DNA of 7,496 bases from Rugosibacter sp. (GCA_030652715.1 JAUSQB010000318.1:1-7496); one strand, 5' to 3'; positions 1 to 6,245 are shown, counted from the first letter of the stretch. Numbers and translations: made by a program. Notes: generated by a model from the sequence alone, not told the origin.

Positions 1-38
1 ATAAAAAACGGCAGCCTGTACAGGCTGCCGTTTTTTAT
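1..38. terminator. Perfect palindromic (bidirectional) intrinsic terminator
   Basis: A perfect inverted repeat spans positions 1-38. Its GC-rich core is an 11-bp arm at 9-19 (CGGCAGCCTGT) and its exact complement at 20-30, flanked by A6 (3-8) and T6 (31-36). In RNA from either strand this gives a stem with a roughly 4-nt loop followed by a U-run, so it can terminate transcription from both directions. On the minus strand it lies 93 bp after the stop codon of the extradiol dioxygenase gene and is the natural 3' end of that transcription unit. The symmetry suggests it also serves a convergent gene to the left, outside the window. The palindrome begins at base 1 and may extend beyond it. Confidence 0.93.
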
Positions 39-131
39 TATGCCGCCTTTAAACGCTGCCTTAGAATCAATCGCGTAAAAAGTCGGCCCTGTTGATACGC
101 CGCGAAGCAAGTCCACTTTTCGGACGGCGCA

Positions 132-1082
132 TCAAACCGCAGTGTAGGCACTGGAGAAAGAATCTACCCACTCGCGTGCCGTGTAGAAAATACCACGGGC
201 AAGCTCTTCTTCTACCCAGGTAATGACCGGCATATCGGGATGTGCTGCATAGCCCAAACCACCAAAGGTTTCGTTACGAATACCACTGGGGTCAAAGAAG
301 TAAATCGTCTCGCCACGCGTGATGCCATGGCGCGAGGGCAATAGCTCGATCTTGACGCGATTCTTGGACAAAATATCGCCCGCATGCAGAATATCATGCC
401 AACCGTCGAGGAAAAACGACAGGTGGTGGAAGCCATCCGTCGGGGCGCCCACAATCGCAATGTCATGCGGCTTCACCGTACGCGTCATAAAAGCGGCTGC
501 CATCACTTTGTGACCGGGCCCAACCATCCCTTGCTCGGTCAGACGAAAATCCAGCGCACCCTTCAAGAAATCGTGACAATCAGCCACATGGTTAATCCCT
601 TTTTCGGGGTTCAGCTCGCCAAGAATCAGGCAGTGATCGAGCCAATGCACACCGATACCGTGACGCGAATCGGGCCATGGGTCGGGGTTCATGACGCCGA
701 CATCCTTGCCCAGAAAGTCTTTTTGTGCGAACAAAAACATGCGCTGCCCGCTGGGCAGCATAAAGCTGATCGAACGGCCGCAAAATGTCAGTTCGCCCGC
801 CGCATGTTTCGTTACAGCAACCCCAGTATCCGCCACACGCTTGCCCAGCACATCCAGATCAGCATCGTTTTCTACTTTATACGCAAGGTGGTCAAGCTGT
901 GCACGGTCAGAGGGTTTGAGCACAACGGAATACTTGTCCCACTCATCCCAGCATTTCAAGTAGGTGGTGCCATCGCTGTCACGGTGGGTAACATCCATGC
1001 CAACCACCTTTGTGTAGTGGTTAACAGATGCAGCAATATCCATCACACGCAAAGCGACGTGACCAATTCGGGTAACTCCCAT
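132..1082 (-). CDS. Extradiol ring-cleavage dioxygenase, catechol 2,3-dioxygenase (XylE/NahH-like)
   Basis: This 316-aa cytoplasmic enzyme should cleave a catechol next to its two hydroxyls, using Fe(II) and O2, to give a yellow semialdehyde or keto-acid (meta cleavage). It has two vicinal-oxygen-chelate halves. By comparison with remembered XylE (307 aa), the metal ligands are His150 (WLDH), His220 (second His of GFHHLSF) and Glu271 (IRNE). The active-site residues are His206, His252 and Tyr261. The family signature IYFFDPSGIRNE is at 260-271, and the N-terminal GHVALRV and YLKCW blocks also match the class. Length is normal. The ATG at 1082 is supported by AAGGAG (1089-1094) with 6-nt spacing. 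It is the last gene of the unit, 77 bp after the flavin reductase. No XylT-like ferredoxin, which reactivates the enzyme in TOL/NAH pathways, is visible. The true substrate could be catechol, an alkylcatechol or a polycyclic diol; sequence alone does not decide. Confidence 0.93.
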   Translation of the reverse strand: MGVTRIGHVALRVMDIAASVNHYTKVVGMDVTHRDSDGTTYLKCWDEWDKYSVVLKPSDRAQLDHLAYKVENDADLDVLGKRVADTGVAVTKHAAGELTFCGRSISFMLPSGQRMFLFAQKDFLGKDVGVMNPDPWPDSRHGIGVHWLDHCLILGELNPEKGINHVADCHDFLKGALDFRLTEQGMVGPGHKVMAAAFMTRTVKPHDIAIVGAPTDGFHHLSFFLDGWHDILHAGDILSKNRVKIELLPSRHGITRGETIYFFDPSGIRNETFGGLGYAAHPDMPVITWVEEELARGIFYTAREWVDSFSSAYTAV

Positions 1083-1159
1083 GAGAATCTCCTTCGTTTA
1101 TATAATTTGATTGATAAAAAATTCGACAAACTTTTTTTGCAAAGCTTAGCGGACGCAGC
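1083..1159 (-). other. AT-rich spacer before the dioxygenase gene; possible weak internal promoter
   Basis: This 77-bp gap is longer and more AT-rich than the neighbouring 25-bp gap. On the minus strand it contains TTGCAA, then 17 nt, then TTTTAT, a 4/6 plus 4/6 match to sigma70 hexamers. It also has a TATATAA-like stretch near 1098-1104 and the strong ribosome-binding site of the dioxygenase gene at 1089-1094. The promoter match is weak and could be chance in AT-rich DNA. An internal promoter would allow extra expression of the ring-cleavage enzyme alone. Confidence 0.2.
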
Positions 1160-1663
1160 TTACACCTTGGCAGGTGGCGAAAAAATCCCCCCCGCCTCAG
1201 GCGTGGCATAGCGCCCTCGATAAAACATCAATGGCAATGCCGATTCATCCACGCTAAAGCGCTCTACACGCCCGATCATTATGACATGGTCGCCCCCTTC
1301 AACACAGCGCTCGGTTGAACACTCGAACACTGCTGCACAACCCGGGAACAAGGGCACCTCACCCAGCCCGTGTTCGAACGCAACACCATCAAACTTTTCA
1401 GTCGAAGGCCGTGCAAAACGATCTGACAACGCTTGCTGATCTGCCGCCAAAACATGCACCGCAAAATGTTTGGCTTTGGCAAACGCCGGGTAACTGAAGG
1501 CTTTGACTCCAATACTCCACAGCACCAGCGGCGGGTCAAGTGAGAGCGAATTAAAACTATTGGCTGTTACGCCAATCGCGCCACCCTGCTCATCACGTGT
1601 CGTAATGATGGTAACGCCAGTAGCAAAGCTGCCCAGCGCGTTACGAAATTGCTTGGTATCCAT
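1160..1663 (-). CDS. Flavin reductase family protein (HpaC/HsaB-type NAD(P)H:flavin oxidoreductase)
   Basis: This 167-aa protein has the flavin-reductase fold (PF01613 type). Family blocks are FATGVTIITT at 13-22, GVTANSFNSLSLDPP at 31-45 (flavin binding), HFAVHVLAADQQ at 66-77, GDHVIMIGRV at 124-133 and PLMFYRGRY at 144-152. Such proteins reduce free FMN or FAD with NAD(P)H and pass it to a separate flavin-dependent monooxygenase. Length is normal and no membrane segment is seen. The ATG at 1663 begins MDTKQFRNALGSFATG, the usual N-terminus. It lacks a strong Shine-Dalgarno (only a weak AAAAAGAT), unlike its neighbours, and follows the dehydrogenase stop by 25 bp, so translation may depend on the upstream gene. 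No oxygenase partner is in the window. It could serve a monooxygenase elsewhere or support a neighbouring iron enzyme; the latter is speculation. Confidence 0.9.
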   Translation of the reverse strand: MDTKQFRNALGSFATGVTIITTRDEQGGAIGVTANSFNSLSLDPPLVLWSIGVKAFSYPAFAKAKHFAVHVLAADQQALSDRFARPSTEKFDGVAFEHGLGEVPLFPGCAAVFECSTERCVEGGDHVIMIGRVERFSVDESALPLMFYRGRYATPEAGGIFSPPAKV

Positions 1664-1688
1664 ACGTTATATCTTTTTCGTTAGTGGG

Positions 1689-2504
1689 TTATAGATCATC
1701 ACCACCCGCGGTGGTCATAAACCCACGCATGCCGATACCGCCATCTGTATTGATAAAGGCGCCCGTCGTTGCCGACGAATTGGCACGCGACGCCAGCAGC
1801 ACATAAGGGCCGCAATAATCTGCAGGCGACGGCATAACATGCAGCGGCGTGATGTGTTTCACCAAGTCTTCAAGATTATCCAGCTGGTTCAACTTGGTGC
1901 CTTCCGTGCCGGTCGCCTTCAAGCCACCCAGTTCGGTTTTCATGCCACCCGGCGCTACGCCATTCACGCGCACTTTGGGGGCCAATTCATAGGCGAGTTG
2001 TTTGACTACACCCACCAAGGCATGTTTGGAGGCGGTATAGATCACGCCGCCGCCATCGGGATAAAAACCCGCATTGGAAATAGTGAAAATGACATTGCCA
2101 CGGGTTTTCAATAGTTCTGGCAAGGCAGCTTTAACGCCCAGAATGCCGCCTTTCACATTCACCGCCATCAGCTCATCAAACGCAGGCCCAACTTTTTCGG
2201 CATCGGTATGCGCAAGCTTCATGAAAAAGTCAAAAATGCCTGCATTGGCAATAAAGGTATCGATCTTGCCAAACTTGGCTACAGTCGCTTGCACCGCTTT
2301 TTCATTATCGGCGTACAGCGTGATGTCCCCTTGGGTGACACAGACCTTGTCGCCAAAATCCAGGCTGAGCTTTTGCACTTTAGCCGCATCACGCTCAATC
2401 ACGCCTACGCGGGCGCCTTCCTGAATAAACCGTTCAACCAGTGCGCGGCCCAAGCCGGAGCCACCACCGCTGATCAATGCCACATCATTTTCTAACCAAC
2501 CCAT
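1689..2504 (-). CDS. cis-Dihydrodiol dehydrogenase, short-chain dehydrogenase/reductase (BphB/HcaB-like)
   Basis: This 271-aa classical SDR should oxidise a cis-dihydrodiol to the matching catechol with NAD+, the second step after a Rieske dioxygenase. The Rossmann glycine motif GGGSGLG is at 13-19 and the NAG motif at 87-89. The catalytic residues are Asn116, Ser143, Tyr156 and Lys160 (YTASK). VNGVAPGG lies at 180-187. The stretch FTISNAGFYPDGGG (140-153) and the C-terminal RGFMTTAGGDDL closely match biphenyl cis-dihydrodiol dehydrogenases as I recall them, which sets it apart from generic SDRs. The ATG at 2504 has AAGGAG at 2511-2516 with 6-nt spacing. A possible TTG start 48 nt upstream lies inside a terminator hairpin and is rejected. 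It follows the DUF1329 gene by 75 bp, most of it that terminator. Dehydrogenases for naphthalene, biphenyl and phenylpropionate diols are related, so the substrate is not settled. Confidence 0.93.
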   Translation of the reverse strand: MGWLENDVALISGGGSGLGRALVERFIQEGARVGVIERDAAKVQKLSLDFGDKVCVTQGDITLYADNEKAVQATVAKFGKIDTFIANAGIFDFFMKLAHTDAEKVGPAFDELMAVNVKGGILGVKAALPELLKTRGNVIFTISNAGFYPDGGGVIYTASKHALVGVVKQLAYELAPKVRVNGVAPGGMKTELGGLKATGTEGTKLNQLDNLEDLVKHITPLHVMPSPADYCGPYVLLASRANSSATTGAFINTDGGIGMRGFMTTAGGDDL

Positions 2505-2510
2505 GCTCTT

Positions 2511-2516
2511 CTCCTT
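2511..2516 (-). promoter_or_regulatory. Ribosome-binding site of the dihydrodiol dehydrogenase gene
   Basis: AAGGAG on the minus strand, 6 nt before the ATG at 2504. It fixes the start of the dehydrogenase. It lies only 5 nt beyond the U-run of the upstream terminator, so translation of this gene needs transcripts that have passed the terminator or were released by processing near it. Confidence 0.85.
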
Positions 2517-2521
2517 GAAAT

Positions 2522-2562
2522 AAAAAAACCCAGACCGCCTGCACTTGCGCAAGCGGCCTGGG
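2522..2562 (-). terminator. Intercistronic intrinsic terminator between DUF1329 and dehydrogenase genes
   Basis: Read on the minus strand, CCCAGGCCGC (2562-2553) pairs with GCGGTCTGGG (2538-2529). The stem continues inward through U-G and UGC/GCA pairs to a 6-nt loop, about 14 bp in all, and is followed directly by seven U (2528-2522). Two pairs, at 2534/2557 and 2539/2552, are G-U wobbles in minus-strand RNA but A-C mismatches in plus-strand RNA. Only the plus side of the hairpin has the A-run and there is no T-run at its right, so it acts in the minus direction. It lies 17 bp after the DUF1329 stop and 17 bp before the dehydrogenase ATG. It should end most transcripts from the porin promoter and leave read-through for the three catabolic genes. 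Confidence 0.88.
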
Positions 2563-2579
2563 TAGTCTAAACGAACGGC

Positions 2580-3890
2580 TTATTGACGCGAACGGATATA
2601 TTCAATCGTGTACACGTTCGGTGGAATAGGATCCAACGAGGTCACACGGAAGTTCAGCGTTGTACATTGTGACGCCTGGACATCAATCATCGAGCCAGAA
2701 TCCCATACCCAGACACCTTTTTTAGCGACTGCAGGCAGTTGCCCGGAAGGATGCCCAGCGCCAATCATCCATAACTTCCAGAACTCGCCTTTACGATCAT
2801 ACACTTCGCTAATGACACCGTGAAAAGACTCGGCATCAAAGTAAAGCGTCCGCTTCGAGATCGGGTGATCTGGGCGCTTAGGTGTCATTTCAACGATATA
2901 AGTTTTACGCAAGCTCCAAGGCACTGCTGCCCAGCATTGGCCCTTGCCCGCAAAAGCGGGGGCACGCCAGTCAGCCGTTTTGTACTCATCGCGCAGCTTG
3001 GCATCTTTGTGCGAATAGTAAGGCGTAAGCATGTTCTTGGTAGCAATAAACTTCCAGTCAAAGTCGCTCACCTTGCCGTTAAAGCCACGGAACTCTTCGA
3101 TCATCACGTTGGAACCCAAAAAAGGATCCGTTGTGGCTGACGTCGATAGCCGGCGCGCACGCCGCTGAAAGCCCAAGTAAAGCTGGCCATCATCATCCCG
3201 CGAACTATCTACCCGGCGCTTGAACAATACGGCAGTATCTTTCAAATCCTGCGGTGACTTGACAGCCAGCATAAGCGTATTAAAGAACTCATCCGATCCC
3301 GGCAGGTTTTCAGGCTTGTTTAGTGTGCGAAATCCCGTATTGGATACGTAAGACGGATCGAAATTAACCGTACGGTTAATTTTTCCGGTATTCCCATCGC
3401 GATATTCCCAAACAAAAGGGCCGATCGTAATATCGTCGGGAATTTCCAGACCGTAGCGGTTATTCCAGGCCAGTTTCTCGCCTGCATTGGGATCGCTCGC
3501 TGATGGCTCGTAGGGGAAAGGCATACCGCCCTGATAACCGGTAATTTTCCCCTTGCCGAACTCCACTTTCGCTGAAGCAGCCGTCTTTTTCGCTGCAGCC
3601 ACAAAACCAGCAGGGGCAGGCGCAGTCAATTGCTTACCGACTGTAATAGAACTATTGCCTGCCTTGATCTGGTCATAGACACGCGGAGTTAAAACATCTT
3701 TGAACTGATCAACGTTACCCTTGTCGATCACCACACCTTCTTTGACCCCCGCTACCGAGGGAAAACCCTTGGCGTAGGGGTTCATGAAGGCATCGATTTC
3801 CGCATCGGTAGCCGCATAGGCGCTACCCATAACACCCATCACCACGCTGGCAATGACTGTTGCGGTATGTTTTTTCATTCTAAGCATCAT
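2580..3890 (-). CDS. DUF1329 family exported protein (LolA/LolB-like fold), partner of DUF1302 protein
   Basis: This 436-aa protein has a Sec signal peptide: basic MKK, a hydrophobic stretch, and SAYA as the cleavage site after residue 26. No lipobox Cys is present, so the mature protein is probably soluble and periplasmic. Recognisable DUF1329 blocks are GYQGGMPFPYEP (118-129), the basic LYLGFQRRARRLST (237-250), and RTLYFDAESFHGVISEVYD (347-365) with WKLWMIG after it. Two cysteines (319 and 409) could form a disulfide. DUF1329 proteins are usually encoded beside DUF1302 proteins and are thought to handle hydrophobic compounds or lipids in the envelope; the exact role is not established. Two adjacent ATGs exist (3890 and 3887); AAAGGA stands 4 nt before the first and 7 nt before the second, so the second is possible. 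The gap to the DUF1302 stop is only 17 bp, so the two are co-expressed. Confidence 0.92.
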   Translation of the reverse strand: MMLRMKKHTATVIASVVMGVMGSAYAATDAEIDAFMNPYAKGFPSVAGVKEGVVIDKGNVDQFKDVLTPRVYDQIKAGNSSITVGKQLTAPAPAGFVAAAKKTAASAKVEFGKGKITGYQGGMPFPYEPSASDPNAGEKLAWNNRYGLEIPDDITIGPFVWEYRDGNTGKINRTVNFDPSYVSNTGFRTLNKPENLPGSDEFFNTLMLAVKSPQDLKDTAVLFKRRVDSSRDDDGQLYLGFQRRARRLSTSATTDPFLGSNVMIEEFRGFNGKVSDFDWKFIATKNMLTPYYSHKDAKLRDEYKTADWRAPAFAGKGQCWAAVPWSLRKTYIVEMTPKRPDHPISKRTLYFDAESFHGVISEVYDRKGEFWKLWMIGAGHPSGQLPAVAKKGVWVWDSGSMIDVQASQCTTLNFRVTSLDPIPPNVYTIEYIRSRQ

Positions 3891-3907
3891 GGTTTCCTTT
3901 ATGAAAA

Positions 3908-6010
3908 TCAGAACTGATATTGCATGTTGAAGAAGATTTCGTCTTCTTTTACCGCCGTGCCGATAAGGCCGGCCTTAAAGCGGCCAAGGGCTTCCAGGCC
4001 ACCGACACCGCCATCAACCGGGGCACCAGGGGGTTGTCCTGTGGGTGACAAGGTACCCGTCAGGCCGCGGCCATCAGCAAAGGAGTAACGATCCTGGGTA
4101 GAGGTAGTCCACTTGTAATTGGCGCCTACCTTGAACTTCAGCTTATCGGTGTAAAGGAAGGTGACGTGGGGCTGAATGACGTTGGCCCGCGCTTGAATGT
4201 CACGCGCGAAGATCAGTTGCGGGTTAAGACGATCCTGCATGTATTGTGCGCTGATCAGCAAGGTGAAGAGGTGGTTATCCTTCCAGCCTACGGTACCCTG
4301 TTTCACCATTCCTGGCAGACCGTTATTTAACCCGGGAACCGAAGTCTCCTGAAAGCCATTGATATGCTGCCAGAAGAATTGCGCCGAGATCAGGGTCGTG
4401 CGATCCGGATTAATCCAGTCAATCTGGCTGGCCCGATCCAGACCAATCACGCTGCGCCACACTTTATGCTTTGAATACAGACTGCTTTCAAGCGTATCGA
4501 CAAACTCTTCGCCGTGACTTAAAGCACCTTCAAGGCGCACCGTGGTATTCAAGGCTTCGATGTTGAAGTCCATTGAACCACCAAGCACGCTTGTCCGCGG
4601 GAAAACCATATCGAAGGCCAAGGCTGCCGGGCGGATGGCATGCAAGCTGGGCATTTGCGAACGGCCAGCCAAGGCATTCAGCGAGAAGGCAATCGTGCCA
4701 TCACTCGTCACACCCTCGAAACGCGCACCAAGCTGGGTATTTTTCAGCTTCCAGTCGGGCATATCCACATTGCGGATACCAGCCAGATGACTGGGAATGG
4801 TCACAGCAACGCCACCTATCGGACTCAAAGGAGGAGCCAAACCAAGTTCTCCGGCCGGTGCCAGATTACCCACCGTGCCACCGTTATCCCAGAGGTTTTT
4901 GGACGCACGGAAGAAGCAACTAGCATCAAGCACGGCATTTGGCGTACCGCACTGGCCCAGATTATTCGCGCGGAACTGATCGAAGTTCCACACCACTTGC
5001 AAGTTACGCTCAGAAAGCGACTCGCTGGCGCCCATGCGGTAGTTGCCTTGCAGTATCCACATCGGGATGCGGATATCTTCAAACTCGTCGTAAATGCTGT
5101 TGCGCGAATAATCCATTGGATTGATCACGTCCAGCACGCGGAACAAATCGCTGCGGCCCCAGACTACTTGCTGCTTACCGACTTTGACATTGAACTGCTT
5201 GCCGTTATCCAGATCCCAGGTTTTTTGGGCATAAAACTCGCGAATGAAGTCCATGCGACCATTGAACTCAGGGGCTTTGAGACCATTGCTGCTCAGATCG
5301 CCATAACCGCCGAAATCGGCACAACCGCGATTATCGACATCACAGGGGCGCACGGGTACGGCAATATCAACACCGCCGAATCCAGCCCCGCCTTGGTAAG
5401 CCGTATTCCAGCGCTGCCCCAGGTGCTGCAAGCCTTGATTGGGATTAGATGCTGAATCGAAAGCTGTTAGTGGACCATTCATCGTTGCGGGAAACAGGTT
5501 CACACCAGGAATAAGCTCAACTGCCGCACCACCATAAGGCGCGGAAGTCGGCGTTGAACCGGGAATCAAACCATCAGCAGGCCCCCCAAAAGTTGGCCCT
5601 GTCACCAAGTAGCTAAAGCCCGAGGTTTCCGTCATATTGATCGGGCCACCCGCATTCTTGCCATATTCTTTATCGTTAATGTCATACACGCCATCGTAGG
5701 TGCCACGGAAGATGCCCTTGAAGGCCCAGCCGTTACCTAAATCGCGCTTGTGTTCTGCCTTGATGGTGTTGCGAAACTTGGAAAGACCGACACGATTGCC
5801 TGTAGCATCCTTGCCGCGCACGCGGGTGTCGTTTTCGTAGTACACCCTGGTTTCACTGTTGCTTTCTGCAATGCTTGGCAGTTCATCTTCGGCGTGCAGC
5901 GCCGGACTAGCAAAGCCGGTCAGCAGCAATGGCACAAGGCCGACGCGGCCGACGCGTAGCCACCGTGTTGCCAGCGCCGACTTTTCGAGTCGTAGTCGTT
6001 TCTGAGTCAT
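3908..6010 (-). CDS. DUF1302 family outer-membrane beta-barrel protein, putative hydrophobic substrate channel
   Basis: This 700-aa protein begins with a long basic n-region, a hydrophobic core (VGLVPLLLTGFASP) and ALHA as the predicted signal-peptidase site after residue 40. It ends in MQYQF, the terminal Phe and alternating pattern typical of outer-membrane barrels. The DUF1302 hallmark region is at 257-301: REFYAQKTWDL, then KVGKQQVVWGRSDLF, then NPMDY. Gly- and Pro-rich insertions at about 120-215 and 375-410 look like large extracellular loops. Two close cysteine pairs (223/230 and 354/365) could be loop disulfides. The ATG at 6010 has a very strong AGGAGG (6019-6024) with 8-nt spacing. 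Family members are poorly characterised but recur with DUF1329 and hydrophobic-substrate catabolism. Here it most likely admits the aromatic substrate; this is inference from context, and a different envelope role cannot be excluded. Confidence 0.9.
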   Translation of the reverse strand: MTQKRLRLEKSALATRWLRVGRVGLVPLLLTGFASPALHAEDELPSIAESNSETRVYYENDTRVRGKDATGNRVGLSKFRNTIKAEHKRDLGNGWAFKGIFRGTYDGVYDINDKEYGKNAGGPINMTETSGFSYLVTGPTFGGPADGLIPGSTPTSAPYGGAAVELIPGVNLFPATMNGPLTAFDSASNPNQGLQHLGQRWNTAYQGGAGFGGVDIAVPVRPCDVDNRGCADFGGYGDLSSNGLKAPEFNGRMDFIREFYAQKTWDLDNGKQFNVKVGKQQVVWGRSDLFRVLDVINPMDYSRNSIYDEFEDIRIPMWILQGNYRMGASESLSERNLQVVWNFDQFRANNLGQCGTPNAVLDASCFFRASKNLWDNGGTVGNLAPAGELGLAPPLSPIGGVAVTIPSHLAGIRNVDMPDWKLKNTQLGARFEGVTSDGTIAFSLNALAGRSQMPSLHAIRPAALAFDMVFPRTSVLGGSMDFNIEALNTTVRLEGALSHGEEFVDTLESSLYSKHKVWRSVIGLDRASQIDWINPDRTTLISAQFFWQHINGFQETSVPGLNNGLPGMVKQGTVGWKDNHLFTLLISAQYMQDRLNPQLIFARDIQARANVIQPHVTFLYTDKLKFKVGANYKWTTSTQDRYSFADGRGLTGTLSPTGQPPGAPVDGGVGGLEALGRFKAGLIGTAVKEDEIFFNMQYQF

Positions 6011-6030
6011 TAACTTCCCCTCCTGAGGTT

Positions 6031-6061
6031 AAAAAAACTAGTCGCACCTGACGGCGTGCGA
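6031..6061 (-). promoter_or_regulatory. Leader hairpin plus U-run before the DUF1302 gene (possible attenuator or weak terminator)
   Basis: On the minus strand TCGCAC (6061-6056) pairs with GTGCGA (6047-6042) around an 8-nt loop. CTAG follows, then seven T (6037-6031). A 6-bp stem with a 4-nt gap before the U-run is weaker than a classical terminator. It could be the distal end of the dioxygenase transcript, a leaky attenuator, or, if transcription starts near 6060, a 5'-terminal stem-loop that protects the porin mRNA. Confidence 0.35.
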
Positions 6062-6066
6062 ACCTG

Positions 6067-6095
6067 ATTAAAACTTGCCTGCAACCAAGTTGCAA
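6067..6095 (-). promoter_or_regulatory. Candidate sigma70 promoter for the DUF1302-DUF1329 genes
   Basis: On the minus strand a TTGCAA -35 element (6095-6090, 4/6 match) is followed after exactly 17 nt by TTTAAT (6072-6067, 5/6 match to TATAAT). A transcript would start near 6060 and leave a leader of about 50 nt before the ATG at 6010, with the strong ribosome-binding site at 6019-6024. The mediocre -35 fits a promoter that needs an activator. No experimental support; found by reading only. Confidence 0.45.
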
Positions 6096-6110
6096 TTAAA
6101 AAAGTTGCAA
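6079..6110 (-). repeat. Direct repeats TTGCAACTT overlapping the candidate -35 element
   Basis: TTGCAACTT occurs twice on the minus strand, at 6110-6102 and 6095-6087, 15 bp apart. A third partial copy (TTGCAG, 6084-6079) lies 11 bp further on. The second copy supplies the putative -35 hexamer. The plus strand also shows an inverted repeat GCAAC-CAA-GTTGC at 6081-6093. Direct repeats abutting a weak -35 are typical of activator binding sites such as those of the AraC/XylS family; which regulator would bind is unknown. Confidence 0.4.
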
Positions 6111-6209
6111 ATCAGTTGAAGTCCAGTTCAAAACTATTTGCTGCGACACATTGGAAATCAAACCAACAAAAAAAAGCAAAAACCTACAACTCCTTGTCTT
6201 TTCTCCTGA

Positions 6210-6233
6210 TTTTTTTAAGCTTTTTTAAACTTT
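6210..6233. other. T-tracts phased at 10 bp (possible DNA bend)
   Basis: T-runs at 6210-6216 (T7), 6221-6226 (T6) and 6231-6233 (T3) start about 10 bp apart, as do A-runs at 6168-6175 and 6178-6182 nearby. Tracts in helical phase are known to curve DNA. They lie about 115 bp upstream of the candidate -35 element. An effect on the promoter is inference. Confidence 0.35.
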
Positions 6234-6245
6234 ATTATTCTTGGT

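Noticed and set aside
39..131. Possible small gene or extra hairpin between the dioxygenase stop and the terminator
   Set aside because: The stretch is only 93 bp. It contains a GTCC/GGAC mini-repeat (110-124) and nearby CGCCG/CGGCG arms, but no start codon with ribosome-binding site and no strong fold.
384..1211. 275-codon open frame on the plus strand
   Set aside because: It lies antisense to the extradiol dioxygenase and the end of the flavin reductase gene, both with clear family motifs, and its translation has no recognisable domain. It is a shadow of the minus-strand genes.
2505..2552. 16-residue N-terminal extension of the dehydrogenase from a TTG codon
   Set aside because: The extension would be coded by the terminator hairpin and U-run. 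The ATG at 2504 has an ideal AAGGAG and gives the normal SDR N-terminus.
4640..5455. 271-codon open frame on the plus strand
   Set aside because: Antisense to the DUF1302 gene, with no recognisable motif and no plausible ribosome-binding site. Long antisense frames are expected opposite long genes.
5907..6095. 62-codon minus-strand frame overlapping the porin start
   Set aside because: It starts at a TTG inside the candidate promoter, overlaps the signal-peptide region of the DUF1302 gene in another frame, and has no family resemblance.
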